Of a DNA stretch of 64,000 nucleotides, positions 53,599 through 63,412 are shown piece after piece. The stretch comes from Roseiarcus sp963820775. Its GTDB lineage: Bacteria > Pseudomonadota > Alphaproteobacteria > Rhizobiales > Beijerinckiaceae. The stretch lies in NCBI GenBank assembly GCA_963820775.1, contig CAWGBF010000002.1, positions 124,001 to 188,000 on the forward strand. Direction: 5' to 3'. A model generated the notes under the pieces. It saw nothing but the letters and a program-made list of their open reading frames with translations. It was not told the DNA's origin and made no database searches. A program made the translations under genes and the position numbers. Numbering within the stretch: position 1 is the first letter of the stretch; the number at the start of each line of letters is the position of its first letter.

Positions 53599-54419
53599 AG
53601 GATGCCGTATCGCAAAAGAGCGCCAAGCAGACGCAGCCGGCTTGCCCGCGCGCGCCGCCTTGGCGGAGCGAAGCCCTCTTTCACCATCCTGTCGAGGATC
53701 GAACCATATGCGGTGGCCATCAATCGCGGCGCTTTCACCGCCGCCCGCGGCGCCGCCGCCATGATGGATTGCGCCATGTCGAAATGCTCGCGAGCGCGCG
53801 CGGCGACCTCGAGGCAGGCCTGGGCGAGCTTCGGGTCCGCCGCCGCCGCCAGCGGTTCGTCGGTCGGCACCCCCGCAGCGTGAAGCGCCTCGCGCGGCAG
53901 GTAGAGTCGGCCTGCGCTTGCGTCCTCGTCGATGTCGCGCAGGATGTTGGTGAGCTGGAGCGCGCGGCCAAGGTGGTGGGCAAGCGCCACGCCCGGTTCT
54001 TGAGGCAGGCCGAAAATGCGCACCGAAAGCCGGCCGACGGCCGACGCCACTCGATCGCAATAGAGGTCCAGCGTCGCCCAGTCCGGGGCGCGGATGTCCC
54101 GTTCGGCGTCCATCGCCATGCCGTCGATGACGGCGTCGAAATCTTCACGGGCCAGACCATAGCCGCGCGTCGCCTCATCGAGGGCGGCGAGGCGAGCAGG
54201 CGACCGGCCCATGAACATATCGGCAATGTTAGCCCGCCAACGCTCCAGCTCGGCCAGGCGCTCAGCCGCAGTCGCCGGCCCGCGCTCGTCGGCGATGTCG
54301 TCGACGGCGCGGCAGAAGCCGTAGAGGGCGAACATCGCCTCGCGCCGGCGCTCGGGCAAAATGCGCATGGCGGTATAGAAAGAGGAACTGTGCGCCACCG
54401 GCGCCGCTTGCGAACTCAT
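53595..54419 (-). CDS. hpnD: Presqualene diphosphate synthase HpnD
   Basis: 274-aa trans-prenyltransferase condensing two farnesyl diphosphates to presqualene diphosphate. First Asp-rich motif CRAVDDIADE, second LTNILRDIDEDASAGRLYLP. ATG 54419 overlaps the hpnC stop (ATGA). Confidence 0.96.
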   Translation of the reverse strand: MSSQAAPVAHSSSFYTAMRILPERRREAMFALYGFCRAVDDIADERGPATAAERLAELERWRANIADMFMGRSPARLAALDEATRGYGLAREDFDAVIDGMAMDAERDIRAPDWATLDLYCDRVASAVGRLSVRIFGLPQEPGVALAHHLGRALQLTNILRDIDEDASAGRLYLPREALHAAGVPTDEPLAAAADPKLAQACLEVAARAREHFDMAQSIMAAAPRAAVKAPRLMATAYGSILDRMVKEGFAPPRRRARASRLRLLGALLRYGIL

Positions 54420-55291
54420 GCGATCGCTTTCGCCCTGCCGCGCCCCAAGCGCATCATAGCTGAGCCCAGGAAACGCGCTGCGCCCAGCCCGCCGACCCAC
54501 GCGAAGCCAGCCTTGCCGAGATGGACGCGCTCGCTCAACGGATCACGGCTTTCGAGATCGCGCGCGAGGCGGCGCGCGAGCGCGTGGATCGCGGCGATCT
54601 CCGCGCCGAGCCGCACGTCGCGAATCTGCGGGATGAGCGGCGCGCCGCGGTTCACGAGTTCGCCGGCGCGGCGAGCCAGCCCGGCGAGCGCGCCCCGCAA
54701 CGACGGCGGCGCCTTCGGCGCATCCAGCATCTCCACCGAGGCCTCGTGCGCGGCGAGCGTGTCGAGCGGGAGATAGACCCGGTTGAGGCGCCGGTAGTCC
54801 TCGCCGCAGTCCTGCAAATGATTGATGATCTGCAGCGCCGAGCACAAGGCGTCGGAGGCCGGCCACATCGACGGGTCTTCTTCGTGGACGTCGAGAACGA
54901 AACGGCCGACAGGCGCGGCGGACAAGGCGCAATAATCCATGAGCTCCGACCAGTTGGCGTAGCGGTTCTTCCGCGCATCCAGCCGGAAGGCCTTAAGCAG
55001 ATCCAAGGCATGCTTCGCACTCAAGCCGGTCTTGGCAAGCTCAAGCCTTAAAGGTTCGGCCTCGTCAGACGGCTTTCCGCGCCCGGTGAGCGCGTCGTCG
55101 AGATCGTCGAGAAGATTCAACTTCGTTTCTGGCGACAGACTCGGATGATCGGCGACGTCGTCGGCCGCGCGCACGAAGCGATAGAAGGCGAGGATCGGAC
55201 CGCGCCGCTGCTCGCTCAGCAGCCACGAGGCGACCGGAAAATTTTCGTCTCTGTGGCCCTTGCCCGAGAGGGCCTCTTTCACCGTCGTCAC
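54416..55291 (-). CDS. hpnC: Hydroxysqualene synthase HpnC
   Basis: 291-aa paralogue of HpnD converting presqualene diphosphate to hydroxysqualene. Motifs FVRAADDVADHPSLSPE and IINHLQDCGEDYRRLNRVYL (second Asp motif altered to Q-D-C-G-E-D, as in HpnC). A C-terminal basic tail follows a short hydrophobic stretch. GTG 55291 overlaps hpnB by four bases. Confidence 0.95.
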   Translation of the reverse strand: MTTVKEALSGKGHRDENFPVASWLLSEQRRGPILAFYRFVRAADDVADHPSLSPETKLNLLDDLDDALTGRGKPSDEAEPLRLELAKTGLSAKHALDLLKAFRLDARKNRYANWSELMDYCALSAAPVGRFVLDVHEEDPSMWPASDALCSALQIINHLQDCGEDYRRLNRVYLPLDTLAAHEASVEMLDAPKAPPSLRGALAGLARRAGELVNRGAPLIPQIRDVRLGAEIAAIHALARRLARDLESRDPLSERVHLGKAGFAWVGGLGAARFLGSAMMRLGRGRAKAIA

Positions 55292-56478
55292 GCGCGCCCC
55301 GTCTCCCGCATTGGCGCTTGGAATCGACCTTTCCAGTAGCCGCCTCGCCCCCGCCAATATTGTAGCGCGGAATTGAGGGTAAAGGCGACATAGGCGGCCG
55401 CGATCGCCGGAAGCACGAGGCCGCCGACAATAGCGCGCCGATAAAGCCGCAACGTGGGCATGAGCGCGAGCGTCATCATCGCCCACGCCAGCGCGCCGGC
55501 CAACTGCGCTCCACCCCGCGCAAAAATGGCGAACAATGGCGGCGCGACATAGACGAGCGCCATCCCGCCGATCGCGCCAGCGAGGCGAAAGGCCGAATAG
55601 CGCAATTCAGCGAAGGCCGAGCGCGACACCATCCGGCTGAATTCGGCGAAGGTGGAATAAGCGCGCAGGCTATCGACCCTGTCGGTTAGCCCAAGCCAGA
55701 TAGGCCCCTGCCCCTTCATGAGCGCTCCCAAAGCGCAATCGTCGATGAGCGCGCCCCGCACGGCCTCGAGCCCGCCTGCTGCGAGAAGGGCCTCGCGCCG
55801 CACAAGCATGCAGCCGCCCGCCGCTGCGGCTGTCGCCCGCCGCGGGTCGTTCACCCAGGCGAATGGATAGAGCATCTGAAAGAAGAACACGAAGGCCGGC
55901 GCCAGCCAGCGCTCGGCCATACTCTCACAGCGCAGCTTCACCATTAACGACGTCAGCACGCTGTTGTTCGCGTCGGCGATCGCGACCAGGTGAGAGAGCA
56001 CATGCGGCTCATAGGCGATGTCGGCGTCGGTGAAGAGAACGAATTCCGGCGCCTGCGCGTCCGCGCTCGCTTCGACCTCGGCCAATCCCAGGCGCATCGC
56101 CGACAGTTTACCGGTCCAACCCGGCGGCGGGCCAGTACCGGTCACGATCTGCAACCGATCAGGGCCTTGAGTGGCGCTGGCCGCATCCAATGCGGCGGCG
56201 GCGGTGCCATCGGAACTCTGGTCGTCGACGACAACCACCGAGAACGGCCCGGGATAGTCCTGCCTGAGCAGGGAGCCGACGGTGTGAGCAATCACGTCGG
56301 CCTCGTCGCGGGCGGGGATGATCGCCACGACGCTCGGCCAAATGTCCGGCGCGTTCCGAACACTATTCGCCGCGGCGGCGGAATCGTCCCGCTCGCCGCA
56401 CAGCCAGAACCATCCCCTGCCGAACAGAAGATAGGCCCATATGGCGAGCGGAACCAGGGAGACAGCGACGAGAATCAT
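55288..56478 (-). CDS. hpnB: Hopanoid-associated glycosyltransferase HpnB
   Basis: 396-aa GT2-type glycosyltransferase. An N-terminal membrane helix precedes the catalytic domain (VVAIIPARDEADVIAHTVGS, VVVVDDQSSDGTAAAA, FVLFTDADIAYEP as the D-x-D motif); two or three C-terminal helices follow (GGMALVYVAPPLFAIF; WAMMTLALMPTLRLY). The sugar and acceptor are unproven in the family. Overlaps hpnA by four bases. Confidence 0.94.
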   Translation of the reverse strand: MILVAVSLVPLAIWAYLLFGRGWFWLCGERDDSAAAANSVRNAPDIWPSVVAIIPARDEADVIAHTVGSLLRQDYPGPFSVVVVDDQSSDGTAAAALDAASATQGPDRLQIVTGTGPPPGWTGKLSAMRLGLAEVEASADAQAPEFVLFTDADIAYEPHVLSHLVAIADANNSVLTSLMVKLRCESMAERWLAPAFVFFFQMLYPFAWVNDPRRATAAAAGGCMLVRREALLAAGGLEAVRGALIDDCALGALMKGQGPIWLGLTDRVDSLRAYSTFAEFSRMVSRSAFAELRYSAFRLAGAIGGMALVYVAPPLFAIFARGGAQLAGALAWAMMTLALMPTLRLYRRAIVGGLVLPAIAAAYVAFTLNSALQYWRGRGGYWKGRFQAPMRETGRA

Positions 56479-57563
56479 TTGAGATAGCCGTGTGTGCGAA
56501 ACCAGGCGATCGCATCGGCAAGGCCCTCCCGATAGGGCCTCGAAACGTAGCCCAGTTCGCGCCGCGCCTTGGAATCGTCAAAGAACATATGATGGCGCGC
56601 CATCCGCAAGCCATCCATCGTGATGAAGGGTTCGACGCCGCGCAGGCTCGCCAGCAATTCCGCTCCGTATGCGATCGGGTAGAGCATTTTGCGTGGCAGC
56701 TTGACCGTAGGAGGACGCCTCCCGACCAAGCGAGCGATGTCCGCCAGTATGTCGGCGAGGAACACGTTATCGCCGCCGAGAATATAGCGCTCGCCGATCC
56801 GGCCGCGTTCCAGCGCGGCAAGATGGCCGGCCGCGACGTCGTCGACATGCGCGAGGTTGAGCCCTGTTTCCACGAAAGCCGGCATCCGTCCCGACGCGGC
56901 CTCGACGATGATCCGGCCGGTCGGCGTCGGCCGCACGTCGCGCGGACCAATCGGCGTTGATGGGTTGACGATCACCGCCGGCAGTCCATCGCGCTGGATC
57001 ATCGCCTCGACCAGCCGCTCGGCCGCGACCTTGCTGCGCTTGTAAGCGCCTATCCCCTCGCCTTCGGCGAGAGGATTGTCCTCAGTCGAGGAGGCGCCAT
57101 CGGCGAGTTTCAGGGTCGCCACGCTGCTGGTGTAGACGATGCGCTCGACGCCGGCGCGGAGCGCCTCCTCCATGACGAAGCGTGTTCCCTCGAGATTGTT
57201 GCGGAGAATCTCTTCGGGGTCCCGCGCCCAGAGCCGATAGTCGGCGGCGGCGTGAAAAAGGTAGCGGGCGCCTTTCAGCGCCGCCGCCAACGAAGCGCGA
57301 TCGCGCAGATCGCCCTCGCACAGAGTGTCGGCGGGATTGAGATTGGCGCGGGGGCTCGAGGGACGCACAAGCACCCGGGCGTCATCGCCGCGCGCTCTCA
57401 GCGCGGCGGCAATCGCCGAGCCGAGAAAGCCGCTTGCGCCCGTAATCAGGACGGGCGAAGGACGTGCTTCGAGCGCGCCCTTGTCCTCCCCAGCAATTGC
57501 GCCTGCCTCGCCGACCGATTCGATGTCCGCCGAAGCAACGTTTTGTCCGCCTTCACCATCCAT
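56475..57563 (-). CDS. hpnA: Hopanoid-associated sugar epimerase HpnA
   Basis: 362-aa extended short-chain dehydrogenase. NAD motif LITGASGFLGSAIAAALRAR near residue 39 after an acidic non-conserved leader, and catalytic YKRSK (GAYKRSKVAAERLVEA). First gene of hpnABCDE-shc, which is stitched by ATGA/GTGA overlaps throughout, so strictly cotranscribed. The leader (residues 1-36) is not family-like, and a start closer to the NAD motif is possible. Confidence 0.95.
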   Translation of the reverse strand: MDGEGGQNVASADIESVGEAGAIAGEDKGALEARPSPVLITGASGFLGSAIAAALRARGDDARVLVRPSSPRANLNPADTLCEGDLRDRASLAAALKGARYLFHAAADYRLWARDPEEILRNNLEGTRFVMEEALRAGVERIVYTSSVATLKLADGASSTEDNPLAEGEGIGAYKRSKVAAERLVEAMIQRDGLPAVIVNPSTPIGPRDVRPTPTGRIIVEAASGRMPAFVETGLNLAHVDDVAAGHLAALERGRIGERYILGGDNVFLADILADIARLVGRRPPTVKLPRKMLYPIAYGAELLASLRGVEPFITMDGLRMARHHMFFDDSKARRELGYVSRPYREGLADAIAWFRTHGYLK

Positions 57564-57952
57564 GTGTAAAGCTTATCAAATTAGGGAGCGTTATCGAAGC
57601 GCTCGCTTATATTTCTTCTTAAAACTGTTTATTCGATCGCCGCCGCTCAGCGTTCAGCGGGAATCCGGATGATTCCTTCCCACGCGATCATCCAAGTCTT
57701 TGCTCGAAGGTGGCGTCGCGATTCTGGCGATCGTCTCCGACGTGTCCGAAAGCCACGCAGAGAGATCGCCATTATAACATGATAGTTTTGTTATAAACAC
57801 GGTCACGCCAAGGCGAAGCGGGCAATTTTGAGGGCCGGAACTAAACGGGGTCATAACCTACTGAAAATATGAGGGTGCGCCGGTAAAAATGCCGTTAGAG
57901 CAGGCGCAGGGGTCTGAATACGTCCGCTCCTCAAGCCGCCCGAAGGTCCAAC
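57564..57952. promoter_or_regulatory. AT-rich region upstream of the hopanoid operon with an inverted repeat
   Basis: About 390 bases between hpnA and the GH3 gene with no supported gene. It should hold the hpn promoter: the minus strand just before hpnA is AT-rich (TTTTAAGAAGAAATATAAGCG). At 57772-57796 TTATAAC and GTTATAA form a 7-bp inverted repeat with an 11-base spacer, a candidate operator. Confidence 0.45.
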
Positions 57953-60088
57953 TCACTCGGTCAGTTCGATGGCGCAGCTCAAAAGCTCGCCGGGATCAGC
58001 GCTCTGGCCGACATGGATCTCGAACCGCCCCGGCTCCAGGATGCGTTCGAGGCTTTGGCCAACGAATGACAGATCCTCGACCGGGATTCGCCACGTCGCG
58101 TCCTTGCGCTCGCCCGCCGCAAGAACGGCCTTCTGCATGCCCTTGAGCTCCAGCAGCGGTCGAGCCACGCTCGCCACTGGATCGCGCACGAACAGGAACA
58201 GCGTCGCCTCGCCGTCCACCGAACTCTCGTTCTGGACGGCTAGCGACACTTCGAACGTGTCGCCCGCCCTCGCACGCGTCGGTTCGCAGCGAAGATCGAA
58301 GAGCGCAAAGCGGCTGTATGAGAGCCCGTGGCCAAAGGGAAATTGCGGCGTCGGAAGCTGATCGAGATAGGTGCTCGAGTAATGCACCCCGGGAGCGTAG
58401 GGCCGACCAGAAGGAAGCTCATTGTAGAAGATCGGGACCTGCCCGACGTGGCGCGGCCAGCTCACCGGCAATCGTCCCGTCGGATTGAATTTCCCGGTCA
58501 GAACGTCGGCGATCGCGCGCCCAGCTTCGCGCCCAAGAAACCATGTCGCCAACACTGCGTCAGCCCGCTCGAACAGCCATGGCAGGGTGAGCGGCCGGCC
58601 CGAGGAGAGCGTCACCACAACGGGCTTGCCAAGGCCCAGGATCGCCTCGCCGAGCGCCCGCTGACGCCCAGGCAGGCCGAGATCAACGCGGCTCGCGGCC
58701 TCTCCGCTCATCGCCGCGCTCTCGCCGAGGCAGAGCACAACCGTTTCGGCGCCGGCGCAGAGATGAACCGCAGCCGATATCCCATCCGTATTTTGTCCCT
58801 CGATGTCGACGCCGCCAACGTGATCGATCCGGCATTGCGGCAGAGCGGCTCTGAGACCCTCCAGAATGGACACAGCCTCCTCAGGATGGCCCGCCGAAGC
58901 CCATGATCCCAGCATCTCGCCCGGCGCCGCGGCCAAGGGACCAACGAGGGCGATGCGCCGGATTTCACGGGAAAGGGGCAAGATTTCCGCGCGGTTGGTC
59001 AGGAGGACCATTGCCCGTCGAGCCGCGTCTCGCGCAAGCTCACGGCGTTCCGCCGCCCGGCTTGCCGGCAACGGCACCGACCCGCGGCGATAAGGATCAT
59101 CGAAGAGGCCAAGGCGCTCCTTCAGCTCGAGCACCCGCCGGACGCTCGCGTCGATCGCAGCCATCGTCACCAGACCGCGCTCCAGCGCCTCGGGGAGGCA
59201 CTGGATGTAGGCGCCGCTCGTCATATCAATGTCGACGCCGGCGTTGAGGGCGAGCGCCGCGGCCTCGACGAGATCCGCCACCACGCCATGATTGAGGAGC
59301 TCCGCGACGGAGTTGTAGTCGCTGATCAAGACGCCGTCGAAACCGACGTCTCCCCGCAGCCAACCTCGCAGCAGCTTGGCGTTGGCGGTCATCGCCATGC
59401 CGGCGATATCGATGAACGCCGGCATGATCGCCGCAACCCCCGCAGCGACGGCCGCCGCGAACGGCGGTAGGTAGATCTCGCGCAACGTTCTTTCGGAGAC
59501 GTCGGCCGAGGCGTATTCGCGGCCGGCGGTCACGGCGCCATAGGCGCAGAGATGCTTGGCCACTGCGGCCAGGCTATCCTGGACAGCAAGGTCTGGGCCC
59601 TGGTACCCCCGCGTCTTGGCCGCCGCCATCTGGCAAGCGATCCAAGTGTCCTCACCCGGGCTCTCGATGATGCGTCCCCACCGCGGATCGCGCGCGACGT
59701 CGAGCATCGGTGCGAACGTCAGGGCGACGCCATCCTCCGTCGCCTCTTCCGCGGCGGCGCGGGCTGTTTTTTCCCAAAGGTCCGGGGCGAATTGACAGGC
59801 TTCCGCCAGGGAGACGGGAAAAATCGTGCGGTGGCCATGGATGACGTCGAGGCCCATGAGCAAGGGAACGCCGAGGCGCGATTCTTCGACCGCGAGACGC
59901 TGGACAGCGCGCGTTTCGTCCGCGCCCCAGAGATTGAGCAGATTTCCGATCCGCCCGGCTCGAATCCCCTCTTGCAGATCGCGAAGCTCGCCGGGGCCGG
60001 TGACCACCCGCGACGCGGCGACCATATTGAGCTGCCCGATCTTTTCCTCGAGCGTCATAGAGGCGAGCAACGTCGCAATGCGTCCCAT
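57953..60088 (-). CDS. Glycoside hydrolase family 3 beta-glucosidase
   Basis: 711-aa exo-beta-glycosidase. N-terminal TIM barrel with GHRTIFPVSLAEACQFAPDL, the substrate loop AKHLCAYGAV and nucleophile Asp257 in GVLISDYNSVAEL; the GH3 C-terminal domain (PVVVTLSSGRPLTLPW, RLPVSWPRHVGQVP) and a terminal fibronectin-III-like domain complete the BglX layout. No signal peptide is visible, so cytoplasmic action on imported or endogenous glucosides is likelier than secretion. Divergent from the ABC-GH144-GH15 genes. Confidence 0.93.
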   Translation of the reverse strand: MGRIATLLASMTLEEKIGQLNMVAASRVVTGPGELRDLQEGIRAGRIGNLLNLWGADETRAVQRLAVEESRLGVPLLMGLDVIHGHRTIFPVSLAEACQFAPDLWEKTARAAAEEATEDGVALTFAPMLDVARDPRWGRIIESPGEDTWIACQMAAAKTRGYQGPDLAVQDSLAAVAKHLCAYGAVTAGREYASADVSERTLREIYLPPFAAAVAAGVAAIMPAFIDIAGMAMTANAKLLRGWLRGDVGFDGVLISDYNSVAELLNHGVVADLVEAAALALNAGVDIDMTSGAYIQCLPEALERGLVTMAAIDASVRRVLELKERLGLFDDPYRRGSVPLPASRAAERRELARDAARRAMVLLTNRAEILPLSREIRRIALVGPLAAAPGEMLGSWASAGHPEEAVSILEGLRAALPQCRIDHVGGVDIEGQNTDGISAAVHLCAGAETVVLCLGESAAMSGEAASRVDLGLPGRQRALGEAILGLGKPVVVTLSSGRPLTLPWLFERADAVLATWFLGREAGRAIADVLTGKFNPTGRLPVSWPRHVGQVPIFYNELPSGRPYAPGVHYSSTYLDQLPTPQFPFGHGLSYSRFALFDLRCEPTRARAGDTFEVSLAVQNESSVDGEATLFLFVRDPVASVARPLLELKGMQKAVLAAGERKDATWRIPVEDLSFVGQSLERILEPGRFEIHVGQSADPGELLSCAIELTE

Positions 60089-60263
60089 GCTCCTGCTTTG
60101 TCCTAAACCGCGAGCCGATGGTTTCGATCCGGATCTTCTCTAGATCGGAAACAGGCTTCGCAGGCGGCGTCCGCCGATGCAACAGTCAACCCCGGGACCC
60201 CGAACTACCGCCAAGACGGCGAGGCCGGATCATGCGAAAATGAGCGGCGGGAGAGCGAATTCG

Positions 60264-62099
60264 ATGGCCCAACACAAAGAATCACCAAAGAGCGGGGAAA
60301 GCGCGGAGAACGTGGAGAGCGCGACACTGGCCAGTCTATTCTCCGACGTGATCTGGATGGCTTCGGCCTTCTGGGTTTCGCGCCAGCGCAACAAGCTTTT
60401 GGCGTTGGCCGTCGCGTTAATCGGGGTCGTCGGGACCACGGCCTACATGCAAATCAGGCTCAATTCCTGGAACCGTCCATTTTACAATGCCCTGACCCAT
60501 AAGGATATGCCCGCCTTCCTATCGCAGCTCGTCGTTTTCGGCGAGCTGGCGGGAATACTCCTCGTCCTCAACGTCGCGCAGATGTGGCTCAATCAGAGCT
60601 CCAAGGTCGTCTTGCGCCAAGGCCTTGTGAACGATCTCCTAGGCCAGTGGCTCAAGCCGAAGCGCGCTTTCCGCCTTTCGAATTCGGGGCCGCTCGGCGC
60701 CAACCCTGACCAGCGGCTCCAAGCCGACGCTCAGCATCTGACCGATCTTTCCACCGACTTAGGCATCGGCCTTCTGCAGTCGAGCCTTCTTCTGCTCACG
60801 TTTGTCGGCGTCCTTTGGGGGCTCTCTGAGGGCCAGTTTCTGCCAATCGCGGGCCGTGATTTCGCTCCGCCCGGCTATCTCGTGTGGTGCGCGCTGGTCT
60901 ACGCGGGCTTAGCGTCGTACCTCAGCTGGCGCGTCGGCCGTCCGCTGATCAACCTCAATGCCGAGCATTACGCGAGAGAGGCGGATTTTCGTTTCGCGCT
61001 CGTGCGGGTAAACGAACACATCGACGGCATTACGCTTTATGGCGGTGAGGCCGACGAGAGGCAGCGCCTGAACGGGGTGTTCGGCAGCGTGCTCGACATC
61101 TCATGGCGGATCGTCAACGCCGTGACACGGCTGACCTGGGTCACCGCCGGCTATGGCTGGTTTACGATCATCGCGCCGATTCTGGTCGCCGCCCCGGCCT
61201 ATTTTCGCAGCAATATAAGCTTCGGCGAGCTGATGGTGATTGTCGGCGCCTTCAACCAAGTGCAAACAGCGCTTCGATGGTTCGTCGACAATTTCTCCAA
61301 CCTTGCGGACTGGCGCGCGACACTCTTGCGTGTGGCCCGGTTCCGAAAGGCGATCCTCGGCATGGATGACCTCGGCCAGGCGGCGAGCCGCATTAAATTC
61401 GCCGAGGCGGATGATCAGTCGATTAAGATCGACGATCTTCACGTCGCTTCACCGGCAGGCTGCGTTATGCTGAGCGAACCCCATTCGGACATCGACGCCA
61501 AGGAACGGGTTCTGATCGCTGGCGAAAATGGCGAAGAAAAAGCCTTGCTGTTTCGAGCCATCGGGGGCTTGTGGCCGTGGGGGAGCGGCCGGATCACCCA
61601 CCCGGCGCGCAACACGATCATGTTCATGCCGGTGCGAGCCTATATCCCACCCGGCTCGCTGCGCGAGATCGTCGCTTACCCACACCCCGCTGAGTTTTTT
61701 GACCATCCAGCTGTCGTCAAAGCTCTTGCCGGCGTCGGACTTGAGCACCTCGAGCCACACCTCGACAAGGTGGATCGATGGGACCGGGAATTGACCGACG
61801 ACGAGAAGCAATGCCTCGCCTTTGCCCGGGTGGTCCTGCAAAGGCCCGGCTGGGTCGTGGTGAACGACGCGCTCGACGTTCTCGACCCGACCTCGCGCGA
61901 GCGCATCAGGACGCTGTTCTCGAACGAATTGGCCGAAGTCGGCATGATCAATATCGGGCATGACCAGCCCGAGACTGGCTTCTATCTCCGCAAGCTGCAT
62001 CTGGTCATGGATTCCGGTGGCCAGAAGTTCGAACCGGAACGCGAACACCCGATGGCTGAACCGCCCAAACCAGACGCCGAATCTCTTCCCGCCCAATAG
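60264..62099 (+). CDS. SbmA/YddA-type ABC transporter with degenerate ATPase domain
   Basis: 611-aa fused permease-ATPase of the ABC_membrane_2/SbmA-BacA-YddA group. Six helices occupy roughly residues 30-340, with family motifs LNSWNRPFYNAL and NPDQRLQADAQ. The ATPase domain is altered: Walker A is GENGEEKA (residues 420-427; G6 and the S/T lost, Lys kept), the signature reads LTDDEKQCLAFAR instead of LSxGEQQ, and Walker B ends V-N-D (534-535) instead of D-E. ATP hydrolysis is therefore doubtful; SbmA itself works without an ATPase. ATG 60264 has GGGAG about ten bases upstream; ATG 60240 is an alternative. Ends 11 bases before the GH144-like gene. Confidence 0.85.
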   Translation: MAQHKESPKSGESAENVESATLASLFSDVIWMASAFWVSRQRNKLLALAVALIGVVGTTAYMQIRLNSWNRPFYNALTHKDMPAFLSQLVVFGELAGILLVLNVAQMWLNQSSKVVLRQGLVNDLLGQWLKPKRAFRLSNSGPLGANPDQRLQADAQHLTDLSTDLGIGLLQSSLLLLTFVGVLWGLSEGQFLPIAGRDFAPPGYLVWCALVYAGLASYLSWRVGRPLINLNAEHYAREADFRFALVRVNEHIDGITLYGGEADERQRLNGVFGSVLDISWRIVNAVTRLTWVTAGYGWFTIIAPILVAAPAYFRSNISFGELMVIVGAFNQVQTALRWFVDNFSNLADWRATLLRVARFRKAILGMDDLGQAASRIKFAEADDQSIKIDDLHVASPAGCVMLSEPHSDIDAKERVLIAGENGEEKALLFRAIGGLWPWGSGRITHPARNTIMFMPVRAYIPPGSLREIVAYPHPAEFFDHPAVVKALAGVGLEHLEPHLDKVDRWDRELTDDEKQCLAFARVVLQRPGWVVVNDALDVLDPTSRERIRTLFSNELAEVGMINIGHDQPETGFYLRKLHLVMDSGGQKFEPEREHPMAEPPKPDAESLPAQ

Positions 62100-62110
62100 A
62101 CAGGACTTCA

Positions 62111-63412
62111 ATGCCCCATTCCGCCAAAAGCAAGCCGCACCTCAAGGAAGTCAAGCGCAAGGAGACGCTATCCGACGAGGCTTTGCTTGACCTTGTCCAG
62201 CGCCAGACCTTCCAGTTTTTTTGGGACGGCGCCGAGCCCGTGAGCGGCCTGGCGCGCGATCGCGTCGGGCGGCTGGCGGACCCGCCAGACGACGATGTGG
62301 CCATTGGCGGCTCCGGCTTTGGCGTGATGGCTTGGATCGTGGCCTGCGAGCGCGGATGGGTGACCCGAGACGAGGCGCGCGCTCGCCTGTCGAAATCGCT
62401 CGACTGCTTGGAGAAAGCGACCTGCTATCACGGCCTCTACCCGCATTTCATGCATGGCGACACCGGCGCGACAAAGCCATTCAGCCGCAAGGACGACGGC
62501 GCCGATCTGGTCGAGACCGCATTCCTGTTCCAGGGGCTTTTGTGCGCGCGCGCCTACTTCGACCGCGACACGCCTACGGAGAAGCGCATTCGCGACCGCA
62601 TCACCTACCTATGGCGAGAAGCGGAATGGGACTGGTACACTCAGGGCAGCCGAACCGCGCTGACTTGGCACTGGAGTCCGACCAACGGCTTCGCGCTGAA
62701 CCATCCCGTCCGCGGCTGGAACGAGTGCCTCATCGCTTACGTGCTGGCCGCCTCCTCGCCGCGCTATCCGATCGCGATCGAAGCCTATCACGAAGGCTGG
62801 GCCCAGAGCCGTCAGTTCATCAATCGGCGCAATTTCGAGGGCGTCGAGCTTCCTCTCGGGCCCGACTGGGGCGGACCCCTCTTTTTCACCCACTATTCCT
62901 TCTGCGGCATCGATCCACGCGGGTTGAGCGACGCCTACGCCGATTACTGGCTACAGAATGTCGCTCACACGCGCATCAACTACGCCTACTGCATCCGCAA
63001 TCCGCATGGGTACAAGGGCTACGGACCGGACTGCTGGGGCTTGACGGCCGGCAACTCGATCAAGGGCTATGATGCGCATACGCCCGATAACGACAAAGGC
63101 GTCATCACGCCGAGTGCGGCCTTGGCGAGCTTCCCCTACTCGCCGACAGAGGCGATGGCCGCGCTGCGGCACTTTCACGAGGATCTCGGCGACAAAATTT
63201 GGGGGCGCTTTGGCTTTATCGACGGGTTCAGCGAGCAACACGACTGGTACGCCGACAGCTATCTCTCGATTAGTCAGGGGCCGATCGTCGTCATGATCGA
63301 GAACTATCGCAGCGGTCTCATCTGGAAGCTGTTCATGGGCATTCCCGAGATCCGCGAAGGGATGACGCGGCTCGGTTTCCACAGTCCCCATTTCGCTTCC
63401 CCGGGGTCGTGA
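62111..63412 (+). CDS. GH144-like glucoamylase-family protein
   Basis: 433-aa protein of the pfam10091 (Glycoamylase) family that includes GH144 endo-beta-1,2-glucanases. Motifs: LLDLVQRQTFQFFWDGAEP, GLYPHFMHGDTG, DLVETAFLFQGLLCARAYFD, WHWSPTNGFALNHPVRGWNE, FFTHYSFCGIDPRGLSDAYA and PYSPTEAMAALRHFHEDLG. Lacks a clear signal peptide (basic N-terminus PHSAKSKPHLKEVKRKETLS), unlike many secreted members. Its TGA overlaps the GTG of the GH15-like gene (GTGA). Confidence 0.86.
   Translation: MPHSAKSKPHLKEVKRKETLSDEALLDLVQRQTFQFFWDGAEPVSGLARDRVGRLADPPDDDVAIGGSGFGVMAWIVACERGWVTRDEARARLSKSLDCLEKATCYHGLYPHFMHGDTGATKPFSRKDDGADLVETAFLFQGLLCARAYFDRDTPTEKRIRDRITYLWREAEWDWYTQGSRTALTWHWSPTNGFALNHPVRGWNECLIAYVLAASSPRYPIAIEAYHEGWAQSRQFINRRNFEGVELPLGPDWGGPLFFTHYSFCGIDPRGLSDAYADYWLQNVAHTRINYAYCIRNPHGYKGYGPDCWGLTAGNSIKGYDAHTPDNDKGVITPSAALASFPYSPTEAMAALRHFHEDLGDKIWGRFGFIDGFSEQHDWYADSYLSISQGPIVVMIENYRSGLIWKLFMGIPEIREGMTRLGFHSPHFASPGS

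Noticed and set aside
44338..57563. Cyclitol operon as the source of the hopanoid cyclitol ether headgroup
   Set aside because: In studied bacteria that headgroup derives from N-acetylglucosamine through HpnI/HpnK/HpnJ, none of which are here, so adjacency alone does not support the claim.
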